16,154 bases of DNA. Source: RGIG2560 sp964418385. Its GTDB lineage: Bacteria > Patescibacteriota > Microgenomatia > UBA1400 > PJMF01. The position numbers and the translations under genes are program-made. The stretch lies in assembly GCA_964418385.1 (NCBI GenBank), contig CAYQLH010000016.1, forward strand, positions 1 to 16,154, read 5' to 3'. The notes beneath the pieces were generated by a model. That model worked only from the letters and a program-made list of their open reading frames with translations. It had not been told where the DNA came from and made no database searches. Below, piece after piece: positions 1 through 6,509 of this stretch (position 1 is the first letter of the stretch; each line of letters starts with the position of its first letter).

Positions 1-25
1 TACGCAGGTATTTCCGCCAATATTC

Positions 26-34
26 TGGTATAAT
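26..34 (+). promoter_or_regulatory. Extended -10 promoter of ddl
   Basis: TGG followed by a perfect TATAAT, ending 7 bases before the ddl ATG at 42. No convincing -35 hexamer is seen, which fits the extended -10 (TGn) class. The transcript would begin at or within a base or two of the ATG, so the mRNA is probably leaderless. Confidence 0.7.
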
Positions 35-41
35 AAACCAT

Positions 42-1112
42 ATGCGGATTGTTGTTTTGGTTGGTGGTTTATCACCCGAACGCGAGGTTTCGCTCTCGTC
101 CGGCGCTTTGATCGCGGCCGCTTTGCTTCAACTCGGGCACGACGTTTGTTTTCTGGATTTGTGGCAAGGTGTCAGACGTGCGGCCGACGCCATGTTTTAC
201 AATCAAAACGATCACCGGGAATTTCAGCATACAATCACAGCTACACCTCCAGATTTAGAAGCACTGGGCAAACAACACGCTCAAGAAATTGGTCTGGGAG
301 TGCTTGATATTTGCCGTGAAAGCGATTTAGTTTTTCTTGCTTTGCACGGTGGTATTGGCGAAAATGGTCAGCTGCAAACACTGTTTGATTTGGAAGGTAT
401 TCGCTACACCGGTTCGGGCAGTTTCGCTGCGTCCTTGGCAATGGACAAAGATATCTCCAAGTGCATTTTTCGTACTCACGGTTTGCCCACACTGGACTGG
501 GAAGTTTTTGGTGCCGAGACGCTCGACACTCAAACAATTCTTGCTCGTTTTTCGCTGCCTTTGGCGGGCAAACCGCTTAACTCAGGTTCTAGTATTGGTG
601 TGCGCCTGGCACGCACCGCCGACGAACTCGAAAAAGCAGTGTTCACTTGGCGTGCTCATGAGCACCGGGTGTTGATCGAACCAGCCATTATTGGCGGACG
701 TGAGTTTGCTTGTGGCGTTTTGGGAGCGCAAAGTTTGCCGGCAATTGAAATCCGCCCGCAACACGGTTGGTATGACTACCAAGCTAAATATCAAGCTGGT
801 GCCACCAGTGAGCTTTGCCCAGCACCGATCCCGCAAGAGTTAGCAACAGCCATCCAACGTTTGGCGCTGGCAGCGCATCGAGCTTTACGTTTGGAAGTTT
901 ACTCGCGCAGTGACATTTTGCTCGACGGTGACGGTCATCTTTGGCTTTTGGAAGTCAACACCTTGCCGGGAATGACGCCGACCAGTCTCCTTCCTCAAGA
1001 AGCCGCTGCTGCCGGCATTGACTATCCAGATCTTTGTCAAAAAATAATTGATTTATCGCTAAAAAAATATAAATCACCCTCACAGACGTGGTTGCCATTT
1101 AATCAGCATTAA
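42..1112 (+). CDS. ddl: D-alanine--D-alanine ligase
   Basis: Makes the D-Ala-D-Ala dipeptide from two D-alanines and ATP in the cytoplasm, for the peptidoglycan stem peptide. The 356 residues are full length for the family. The N-terminal domain has GGLSPEREVSLSSG, containing the conserved substrate-binding Glu. The centre has LHGGIGENGQ, YTGSGSFAASLAMDK and KPLNSGSSIGV, the ATP-grasp nucleotide loop. The omega loop reads WYDYQAKY; the Lys-Tyr pair is the one found in D-Ala-D-Ala enzymes, where D-lactate ligases usually have Phe or His instead of this Tyr. The Mg ligands lie in DILLDGDG and LLEVNTLPGMTPTSL. The start is set by the promoter just upstream; there is no Shine-Dalgarno sequence. 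Its last 14 bases overlap the convergent arginase gene. Identification is secure. Confidence 0.95.
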   Translation: MRIVVLVGGLSPEREVSLSSGALIAAALLQLGHDVCFLDLWQGVRRAADAMFYNQNDHREFQHTITATPPDLEALGKQHAQEIGLGVLDICRESDLVFLALHGGIGENGQLQTLFDLEGIRYTGSGSFAASLAMDKDISKCIFRTHGLPTLDWEVFGAETLDTQTILARFSLPLAGKPLNSGSSIGVRLARTADELEKAVFTWRAHEHRVLIEPAIIGGREFACGVLGAQSLPAIEIRPQHGWYDYQAKYQAGATSELCPAPIPQELATAIQRLALAAHRALRLEVYSRSDILLDGDGHLWLLEVNTLPGMTPTSLLPQEAAAAGIDYPDLCQKIIDLSLKKYKSPSQTWLPFNQH

Positions 1113-1959
1113 TTGCAACCAGAATTTCCTCGGCGATCTTAAGCGTGCACTGCTCCACGTCACGAGCGGGATTGTATTCCACCAGGTCAAAACTTTGGAT
1201 CTTCGCTCGATTTTGATCAAGGTTCATCAGCAATTCGCGTATTTGTGCCAGGTTAAAGCCATTCTCTTCTGGCACGCTCACACCTGGAGCAAGTTTGGGA
1301 TCGATGACATCGAGATCAAAACTGACGTGCACCCGCTCGCCGGCAATCGCCCATGCTTGGGTCATAATGGATGCCAGTCCTTCTTGACGGCATTGGCGAT
1401 CGGTAAAAACTTTCACTCCTGCACGACGCAGATTGACCCATTCGCCAGGATCAACGCTCCGCGCTCCCACTATCACGGCGTGCTCAGGCGCAAAAAAATC
1501 TTGGCAACTGGTTGGCGCAAGGCGAGGTTCTTGACCACACGCTACGGCCAAAGGCAAACCATGTAAATTGCCTGTCTTTGTGGACGCCAAAACGTGAAAA
1601 TCTGTATGGGCATCAATCCAAATTATTCCCTGAGCATCAAGAAAATTTCGGCTCGCCAGCGCTGAAGCCGCCGCTACCGTGTGATCACCGCCCAACGTCA
1701 GCGGTCGCCAACCAGCGTGTATACTTTTGACAATTTCCTCCCAAAGCACATCTTGATACGCCAGCACTGCTGCCAAATTGCGCGTGCGGTTTCCCGGTTC
1801 TTTTTGCTTGCGCACTTCCGGAGCATTCACTATCACTGAGTGTTGGTTTTGTTTGCCTCGTGGTGTTGCCAAGATCGCAGCGGGACCTTGCTTGGCTCCG
1901 TCCACCGCTACCCCCAGATCACTAGCTGCGCCAATCCACATCCATTCACGTGATTTCAT
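1099..1959 (-). CDS. Arginase / ureohydrolase family protein
   Basis: A binuclear Mn hydrolase of the arginase-agmatinase-formiminoglutamase superfamily, 286 residues. All six expected metal ligands are visible: His in GGDHTVAAAS, Asp-His-Asp in WIDAHTDFH, and two Asp in SFDLDVIDP. The segment TKTGNLHGLPLA after the second motif resembles the substrate-side loop of true arginases (TxSGNLHG), and LVEYNPARD matches their C-terminal EVNP motif. Arginine to ornithine plus urea is therefore the best guess, but agmatine or another guanidino substrate is possible. It begins 15 bases after the membrane-protein gene at 1975-2652 on the same strand, so the two are probably co-transcribed; no strong ribosome site is seen. 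A start 18 bases further in, at the second Met, cannot be excluded. Confidence 0.85.
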   Translation of the reverse strand: MKSREWMWIGAASDLGVAVDGAKQGPAAILATPRGKQNQHSVIVNAPEVRKQKEPGNRTRNLAAVLAYQDVLWEEIVKSIHAGWRPLTLGGDHTVAAASALASRNFLDAQGIIWIDAHTDFHVLASTKTGNLHGLPLAVACGQEPRLAPTSCQDFFAPEHAVIVGARSVDPGEWVNLRRAGVKVFTDRQCRQEGLASIMTQAWAIAGERVHVSFDLDVIDPKLAPGVSVPEENGFNLAQIRELLMNLDQNRAKIQSFDLVEYNPARDVEQCTLKIAEEILVAINAD

Positions 1960-1974
1960 CTGTCTGTTTGCTTT

Positions 1975-2652
1975 CTAGCGCACTTGCCAGTAAAAATAAA
2001 AACCGCTCAAGGTAATCCAATTCACCGCCAAAAAAGTCCCAATCACCGGAATAAGCGGTGACAGTATCAAGATAAGCTGATTTAGCAGCACCAGTCCCAG
2101 AGCTGACCACAATTTTTGATTGGTGAGCACATAGCTTTGTTGCAGCGCTTTGATGATACCGATTTTACGATCCAAAATAATCGCGCTCGTAAGGCCAAAA
2201 CGCCACTGCCACAAAATATAAATCACACTAATACCGCTCAAAATATAAGGCCACGAAGCCACGTACTCGCCTATAATCACAAAAATGCTCACCACCATCA
2301 TTAAAAAAGGCACCACCGCCAAAAGCAAGTAGCTCAAAAACATCGGCAAACCAGACCACAAATAATCACGATTGAAAACCGGATATTTACCCGGACCACG
2401 TTCGCGCGCAAGCGCCAAAAAATTTTTGGAGACACCGGTGAGTGAGAGGTTAAAAAAAACGGCGCTCACCAAGCCCACCGTCATCAAGATAATTTTGGGC
2501 ACATTGCCAAAATACAAAAGCGTCATCATCCCACCAAAAAAAAGCAATTGCAAACCAATTAAAAAATCTAAATTAGCAATATATAAAAAATTCGTCTGGA
2601 AAACTTCCCAAACTCTACTCAGGTGATCTTTAATGGACACAAATCCTGCCAT
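1975..2652 (-). CDS. Polytopic integral membrane protein, YciC/DUF975-like
   Basis: A 225-residue protein with about six hydrophobic segments. The stretch around residues 155-185 (AIILDRKIGIIKALQQSY, then LTNQKLW) matches the cytoplasmic signature of YciC/DUF975/GPDPase-membrane-type proteins, in which a short 'IKAL..S..LT...W' helix sits between membrane spans. These families have no defined reaction; roles in envelope homeostasis have been suggested. It is the first gene of an operon with the arginase. The ATG at 2652 lies 7 bases after a perfect TATAAT, and copy 1 of the three-copy intergenic element lies about 95 bases upstream of it. Family assignment is by pattern only. Confidence 0.65.
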   Translation of the reverse strand: MAGFVSIKDHLSRVWEVFQTNFLYIANLDFLIGLQLLFFGGMMTLLYFGNVPKIILMTVGLVSAVFFNLSLTGVSKNFLALARERGPGKYPVFNRDYLWSGLPMFLSYLLLAVVPFLMMVVSIFVIIGEYVASWPYILSGISVIYILWQWRFGLTSAIILDRKIGIIKALQQSYVLTNQKLWSALGLVLLNQLILILSPLIPVIGTFLAVNWITLSGFYFYWQVR

Positions 2653-2659
2653 AATTCAT

Positions 2660-2665
2660 ATTATA
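2660..2665 (-). promoter_or_regulatory. -10 box of the 1975-2652 membrane-protein gene
   Basis: Perfect TATAAT on the minus strand in the context GGTGTATAAT, 7 bases before the ATG at 2652. No clear -35. Predicts a leaderless mRNA. Confidence 0.65.
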
Positions 2666-2746
2666 CACCGGATTTCGCCTTTTTTACGGAGCAATTTACC
2701 GACTATCAATGGCGGCTTTTAGTCGATACGCGTTTTTGCCGACGTC

Positions 2747-2802
2747 ACGCTACACGTGCAGCATTGTCATTTACCAGGCAAAAACCAAAAATAATTGTTA
2801 CA
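2747..2802 (-). repeat. Three-copy intergenic element, copy 1
   Basis: Read on the minus strand: TGTAACA (2796-2802), 16 bases, GCCTG (2775-2779), 10 bases, then ATGCTGCACGTGTAGCGT (2747-2764), a near-palindrome around CACGTG. Copies at 4973-5028 and 6443-6498 have the same boxes at the same spacing, but the spacers differ. It lies between the 3' end of the zinc-ribbon gene and the promoter of the membrane-protein gene, in the same orientation as both. Function unknown. Confidence 0.75.
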
Positions 2803-2841
2803 TTTTGCAATATTCGTATACAAAATGTGTACAGTGAGAAT

Positions 2842-3195
2842 TTAGAAAAATGGATTAAACTTGAGTCCGATCCACACCGCACAGCCGGCCGCGCCCCAAG
2901 TGCCGCAAATAGAAGCTTTTTTGGGATATTTATCGCGCCAGACAAAATACAAAACTATCCCCACGATCGGCAATAAGAGGCTAAAAATTGCCCAGCCCCA
3001 GCCGTGTTGATCATCTTCCACATCCGTATTAATTGGGAAATACGCACCCAAAGAAGAAGGTGTAAATGCAGTAGCGGTGCTTGCAGTACTTTCGGCGTGC
3101 TCGTGAGTCGAAGTTTTTGCCGCCACTGGAGTACCACACTTAGTACAAAACGCGGCATCATCAACCAATTTAGCACCACATTTCTTGCAATTCAT
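2842..3195 (-). CDS. Zinc-ribbon membrane protein
   Basis: 117 residues. The N-terminus is a zinc ribbon, CKKCGAKLVDDAAFCTKCG, with two CxxC knuckles (zinc_ribbon_2/DUF7577-like). A Ser/Thr/Ala-rich linker of about 35 residues follows, then two membrane segments (WGWAIFSLLLPIVGIVLYFV and a C-terminal one around ICGTWGAAGCAVWIGL). Small zinc-ribbon plus membrane proteins of this kind are common and mostly uncharacterised. The start is the ATG at 3195, not the GTG 9 bases upstream, because a strong Shine-Dalgarno AAGGAGGT sits 7 bases before the ATG. The gene begins 19 bases after the 3' end of tRNA-Glu with no promoter or terminator between, so it is probably made from the tRNA transcript. Confidence 0.8.
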   Translation of the reverse strand: MNCKKCGAKLVDDAAFCTKCGTPVAAKTSTHEHAESTASTATAFTPSSLGAYFPINTDVEDDQHGWGWAIFSLLLPIVGIVLYFVWRDKYPKKASICGTWGAAGCAVWIGLKFNPFF

Positions 3196-3202
3196 AAAAA
3201 CC

Positions 3203-3210
3203 ACCTCCTT
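3203..3210 (-). promoter_or_regulatory. Strong Shine-Dalgarno of the zinc-ribbon gene
   Basis: AAGGAGGT on the minus strand, 7 bases before ATG 3195 and only 4 bases past the tRNA-Glu 3' end. It decides the start codon. It is one of only two clear SD sequences in the window, both in front of genes internal to a transcript. Confidence 0.8.
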
Positions 3211-3214
3211 ATCG

Positions 3215-3288
3215 TGACCCCAGTGGGATTCGAACCCACGATCTTTTGGATGAAAACCAAATGTCCTAAACCGCTAGACGATGGGGCC
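3215..3288 (-). tRNA. tRNA-Glu (anticodon UUC)
   Basis: The minus strand folds as a complete 74-base cloverleaf. The acceptor is GGCCCCA against TGGGGTC with one G-U pair and discriminator A. The D arm is GTCT/GGAC, the anticodon stem TTTGG/CCAAA with loop TTTTCAT (anticodon TTC), and the T arm GTGGG/CCCAC with loop TTCGAAT. CCA is not encoded. The zinc-ribbon gene follows directly. Confidence 0.95.
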
Positions 3289-3309
3289 ACTTACTTCAAG
3301 AACCCGTTT

Positions 3310-3318
3310 ATTATACCA
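3310..3318 (-). promoter_or_regulatory. Extended -10 promoter of tRNA-Glu
   Basis: TGG followed by TATAAT on the minus strand, 21 bases before the mature tRNA 5' end. This leaves room for a short 5' leader to be removed by RNase P. No good -35 is seen. Confidence 0.7.
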
Positions 3319-3465
3319 CAACTTTGGATATTATTCTGGGCAATTTTACGCAGGCACGACGCACACCAGCACTCTTAGCTTGCAATCTCAAACCAGACAA
3401 ACATCAAACTCGCACTTGCAGCGGGCAACTTTTTTGACACCACAAACCGTCATCAGCTTTAAGCT

Positions 3466-3909
3466 TCAACCGGCCTCTCTCGCGCCAGATACAGCAATGC
3501 TTTCCCAATCTTGCCCGTCAACGAGCAACTGCTTGGCTATCGGTTTTTTACCCGGTGTATAGGAATAAATTACTTCAAAGCGGTGCGCGCCATCTTGCTG
3601 AGTCAAAAGTGTATTCAAGTCGTCTGCTTTGCGCTCATCCACAAAAAAGCGACATCGCTGCTCCCATTGTGTCTCTTGGCAAAATTCATTTTGAGGACAG
3701 TGATCATCGGCAAATTGTGTGCAGTCAGTTTCATTCCAGTCAATCGTGTACGACACAAAGCGACCAGAAAGTAAATCGCGCGGGTCATAGCCTTGAATTA
3801 CCACCGTGACTTCGCGACCAGTGGCACGCGTAAAGGCCAAATACAGCACCCAAGTCAGCAAACAGATGAATGGTATTGCCAAGGCAACGATTAACAATTT
3901 ATTTTTCAC
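3466..3909 (-). CDS. GDYXXLXY-family protein (motif degenerate)
   Basis: 147 residues with an N-terminal membrane anchor (LLIVALAIPFICLLTWVLYL) and a small extracytoplasmic domain. The block VVIQGYDPRDLLSGRFVSYT corresponds to the family hallmark 'PRDLLRGDYVxLxY'; here the GDY is GRF and the downstream Leu and Tyr are shifted, so the name-giving motif is only partly kept. Three later Cys residues may form disulfides. Proteins of this family have no known function and are usually encoded beside DUF2157/DUF4401 membrane proteins, as here. The start is taken as the GTG at 3909, because GGAGG (3916-3920) lies 6 bases upstream; a TTG one codon earlier is less well placed. It overlaps the DUF2157 stop by 11 bases, implying translational coupling. 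Confidence 0.75.
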   Translation of the reverse strand: MKNKLLIVALAIPFICLLTWVLYLAFTRATGREVTVVIQGYDPRDLLSGRFVSYTIDWNETDCTQFADDHCPQNEFCQETQWEQRCRFFVDERKADDLNTLLTQQDGAHRFEVIYSYTPGKKPIAKQLLVDGQDWESIAVSGAREAG

Positions 3910-4894
3910 CAAAAACCTCCATCCCCTTAATGTAGCGTGTGGTGCGGCGCAAAAGCCAGATAAATCCTAAAATCAGCAAACCACCGCCAATAAAACCCAA
4001 ACCCGTTGTCCACAGATCGCTAAACTGCGCCATAAAAATCGCAAAAATATAAAGTTCAATCATGATCGCATTGGCGCGAAAAGCACGCATTTTTTGCTGG
4101 CAGATAGCGATATAAAGCCGCCAACCAAAAAAGCCCAAAACGATCGCGTGAGCGGCCAATTGCGTGAGCAAGCAACCACTGTCTGTGCAGTCAAAACTTT
4201 GAGCCAAACCGAACGTACTGCCCACCGTCCAAATTAAAATATATGTCAAAATCTTGAAACAGCGCGCTGCTGTGGCCGGTAAGACAAAACGGTTTTGAAT
4301 GCGCTCTGCCAGCCAGGCACAACCGCAAGAAGCGCCGTATAAAAGCAAAATTCCGCATACTGTTTTCCACGAAAGGCTGTCAAAAAGCCACGTGAAGATG
4401 CGGGCGCGGATATCATCGTTAACTGCAGAAAGCAAAAGCAGGAGCCACGCAGCAGATAAAACTCTCGTACGGCTGATAAGTACTAGTGGCAGCCCCAAAA
4501 GTGCCCAGAAAAAAGCGAGGCTATACCAGCTACCTGAGAGTTGAAAAATTTGGCCGATCAAACCGATGGAACCACCAATCAACAAAAAGCTCACGATCGC
4601 CAACACTTCACGATAGTGCGGGTGGTTTTCGGTGACACTCCAATAAACACCGTAAAGCAAGGTGCCCAAAAGGGCAAAGTCAGCAAATAATTTGACGCCG
4701 GCAGGAATCGCTGACCAGTTGGAAGCGATCAGCAAAATCACTCCCAGGCCGATGAATAGCCCAGCACCCACATAAGCGAAATTCCAAAACGAGCGGTTAT
4801 TATTTTTATTTTCAAAGCTCAGGATCGCTGTCCGTTGATCGGCAGTAATCAAGTTCGCGTTCACCCATTTTTGTGATTGTTTCATCAGTGACAT
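3899..4894 (-). CDS. DUF2157 polytopic membrane protein
   Basis: 331 residues. A soluble N-terminal segment (QKWVNANLITADQRTAILSF) is typical of DUF2157, followed by about ten membrane spans. The diagnostic segments are GLGVILLIASNWSAIP and GGSIGLIGQIFQLSGSWY. The function of the family is unknown. It is the first gene of a two-gene operon with the GDYXXLXY-like gene. The reading frame stays open to an upstream Met at 5008, but a near-consensus promoter lies inside that extension. The ATG at 4894, 7 bases after the -10, is therefore preferred; an ATG three codons later (4885) is also possible. The usual third partner, DUF4401, is absent between them. Confidence 0.85.
   Translation of the reverse strand: MSLMKQSQKWVNANLITADQRTAILSFENKNNNRSFWNFAYVGAGLFIGLGVILLIASNWSAIPAGVKLFADFALLGTLLYGVYWSVTENHPHYREVLAIVSFLLIGGSIGLIGQIFQLSGSWYSLAFFWALLGLPLVLISRTRVLSAAWLLLLLSAVNDDIRARIFTWLFDSLSWKTVCGILLLYGASCGCAWLAERIQNRFVLPATAARCFKILTYILIWTVGSTFGLAQSFDCTDSGCLLTQLAAHAIVLGFFGWRLYIAICQQKMRAFRANAIMIELYIFAIFMAQFSDLWTTGLGFIGGGLLILGFIWLLRRTTRYIKGMEVFGEK
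3916..3920 (-). promoter_or_regulatory. Shine-Dalgarno of the GDYXXLXY-like gene
   Basis: GGAGG on the minus strand, 6 bases before the GTG at 3909 and inside the 3' end of the DUF2157 gene. It supports the GTG over the upstream TTG. Confidence 0.65.
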
Positions 4895-4901
4895 ATGCCT
4901 T

Positions 4902-4930
4902 ATTGTAAGTGATAGCAACACTAGTGTCAA
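4902..4930 (-). promoter_or_regulatory. Sigma70-type promoter of the DUF2157 operon
   Basis: On the minus strand a perfect TTGACA (4925-4930), a 17-base spacer, then TACAAT (4902-4907). The ATG at 4894 follows 7 bases after the -10, so the mRNA is predicted to be leaderless. This is the best canonical promoter in the window. Confidence 0.8.
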
Positions 4931-4972
4931 GAGATTCGCGCGGTGCTGCCAGCGGCAAAAAATTATATATTT

Positions 4973-5028
4973 TGTAACATTTTCTCTCAAACTACGCCTG
5001 GCAAACATTAATGCTACACGTGCAGCAT
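4973..5028 (+). repeat. Three-copy intergenic element, copy 2
   Basis: TGTAACA (4973-4979), 16 bases, GCCTG (4996-5000), 10 bases, ATGCTACACGTGCAGCAT (5011-5028). It lies between two divergent promoters: its palindrome ends 17 bases before the TTGACA of the 5082 gene, and its other end is 42 bases from the -35 of the DUF2157 operon. This placement would suit an operator or activator site. Confidence 0.8.
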
Positions 5029-5045
5029 TCGAATTGATCCCATAT

Positions 5046-5073
5046 TTGACATCAGATGATATTAGGGTATAAT
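5046..5073 (+). promoter_or_regulatory. Sigma70-type promoter of the 5082 gene
   Basis: Perfect TTGACA (5046-5051), 16-base spacer, perfect TATAAT (5068-5073). The ATG at 5082 is 8 bases downstream, so the transcript is probably leaderless. Confidence 0.85.
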
Positions 5074-5081
5074 GAAGTCAT

Positions 5082-6389
5082 ATGGGAAATTTTTTAAAAA
5101 TTTTACAGCAGCAAATCATTGCCACCACTTGCATCATTGTTTTTTTGGGTTTCATGGGCGCGGGTGTTTTGGCTTATCGTGCCGTTACTCGCGAGCCAGA
5201 ATCCGATGCGATTGCGTTTGACGCTGATGCCACTACAGACAAAACCGCCACTTTGGCGGCTGTACCAGTAGATAATACCATTGAAGAAGACGACTTTCAG
5301 CACCGGATGAAAAACGATTATTGGGCGCAGTTTAGTGACAGTGTCGATGTATTGCTGACCATACAATATATCAAACTTGTCCCTGACTGGCAAACCTATC
5401 ATGGGACAATTCCTTTCCTCGAGAATTACGGCTATTCGCTTTATCGCGATGGTTTCATCGCACGTTGGGACTGGTCCACGGAAACAATTGAACACATCGG
5501 TACCATGTCACCAGATACAGTGGCATCATTGGCAGCTTTGATTGATCCTTTACCTGCCTCGCCGCAGTTTTCACGTCGGCTGAATTTTGCAACTTCTGCT
5601 GAGAGCGCGCAGGTCAATCTTTACAACAAAAATCAAGATCTCATTGTTCTCCAATCTGGCGAGGTGCGCAATTACCGCCCTGAGCTTGAGCTCGTCTACG
5701 AGGAGTGCGCGCAAATGATCCTTGATTTAAATCAACCTCCAGCCATCAAAGAATTGGTAGCGCCCACAAATGAAAACACGCATTTAGCAGCAAAATCTGC
5801 CGCAATGTCGCCAGCGCCGACAGCCACTGCAAGTGCGACTCCTACCACGCTGACTCCAGACGAACAGCCGACCACCGCGAGCTTTTATGACAAAATAGAG
5901 AAAAACTCCTGGGCGGGCGATGGTTATTCATCCTCTGCCTTGATTACTATTGATTACGACCTGCTCACGCCAGATTGGCAAGCATATCAGGGCGTGATAC
6001 CCAGACTTGATAATTTTGGTTATACGCTTTATCGCGACGGCAGTATCGCCAAATGGAATTTAGACACAGAAGAAATTCAAATGATCGGCAACGCTGCCGC
6101 GCAAGACATGCAATGGTTGCGTGATTTGATTGATCCCTTGCCTTTCACGCAAACCATGAGCCGGCCCAAAGAATTTGTGGAATCGCCAGATAGTGTCCAG
6201 GTTAATGTTTACAATGCTCAAGACGAACCGATCGTTTTGCAGGTGCATACGACTCGTGATTATCGCCCCGAACTCGAACCCATTTATCGCTTCTGCGAGC
6301 AAATGCTGGTGGATTTAGAGCAACCCATCGTGGTGCGAGAATTGGTGGCACCACTTGAGTATAACACACGCTTGAAAAATAAGATCTAA
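5082..6389 (+). CDS. Membrane-anchored protein with a tandem-duplicated unassigned domain
   Basis: 435 residues, not recognised. One N-terminal membrane helix (about residues 12-32) is followed by an acidic/Thr linker, domain copy 1 (about 79-228), a Pro/Thr/Ala-rich linker (about 236-266) and domain copy 2 (about 275-425), presumably outside the cell. The copies share PDWQ.Y.G.IP.L.N.GY.LYRDG, a W shortly after, LIDPLP, VN.YN, IVLQ, RPELE and a closing ELVAP. In the 40-residue core (101-140 against 297-336), 25 positions are identical by eye. The pattern of short strands around 'LYRDG' and then a helix before 'LIDPLP' suggests a small alpha/beta domain, but no family can be named. It stands alone, with its own strong promoter, divergent from the DUF2157 operon. 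Confidence 0.85.
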   Translation: MGNFLKILQQQIIATTCIIVFLGFMGAGVLAYRAVTREPESDAIAFDADATTDKTATLAAVPVDNTIEEDDFQHRMKNDYWAQFSDSVDVLLTIQYIKLVPDWQTYHGTIPFLENYGYSLYRDGFIARWDWSTETIEHIGTMSPDTVASLAALIDPLPASPQFSRRLNFATSAESAQVNLYNKNQDLIVLQSGEVRNYRPELELVYEECAQMILDLNQPPAIKELVAPTNENTHLAAKSAAMSPAPTATASATPTTLTPDEQPTTASFYDKIEKNSWAGDGYSSSALITIDYDLLTPDWQAYQGVIPRLDNFGYTLYRDGSIAKWNLDTEEIQMIGNAAAQDMQWLRDLIDPLPFTQTMSRPKEFVESPDSVQVNVYNAQDEPIVLQVHTTRDYRPELEPIYRFCEQMLVDLEQPIVVRELVAPLEYNTRLKNKI

Positions 6390-6442
6390 AACTCGCGTCT
6401 CACGTTTTGTAAGACTGACAGGGAACGACGTTCTGTGCAATT

Positions 6443-6498
6443 TGTAACAAATTTTTGCCACTCAAGCCTGAAAAAATATAATGCTACACGTGCAGCAT
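6443..6498 (+). repeat. Three-copy intergenic element, copy 3
   Basis: TGTAACA (6443-6449), 16 bases, GCCTG (6466-6470), 10 bases, ATGCTACACGTGCAGCAT (6481-6498). The palindrome is identical to copy 2. It lies in the 120-base gap between two convergent genes, 54 bases after the 5082-6389 stop, so it cannot be a conventional promoter for a neighbouring start in its own orientation. Confidence 0.8.
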
Positions 6499-6499
6499 T
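6471..6499 (-). terminator. Possible terminator of the LTD-VanZ operon (overlaps copy 3)
   Basis: Read on the minus strand, the copy 3 palindrome AATGCTGCACGTGTAGCATT is followed by ATATTTTTT, 11 bases after the VanZ stop. This has the form of a hairpin plus U-tract. Copies 1 and 2 lack a comparable T run, so terminator activity would be local to copy 3 rather than the element's general role. Confidence 0.35.
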
Positions 6500-6509
6500 G
6501 TACTCTCAC

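Noticed and set aside
3319..3465. Intergenic stretch between the DUF2157 operon end and the tRNA promoter
   Set aside because: I found no gene, clear hairpin with T run, or repeat here; AGCTTAAAGCT after the stop is too weak for a terminator.
4895..5008. N-terminal extension of the DUF2157 protein from an upstream Met at 5008
   Set aside because: The near-consensus promoter and copy 2 of the element lie inside it, and the added residues do not resemble the family.
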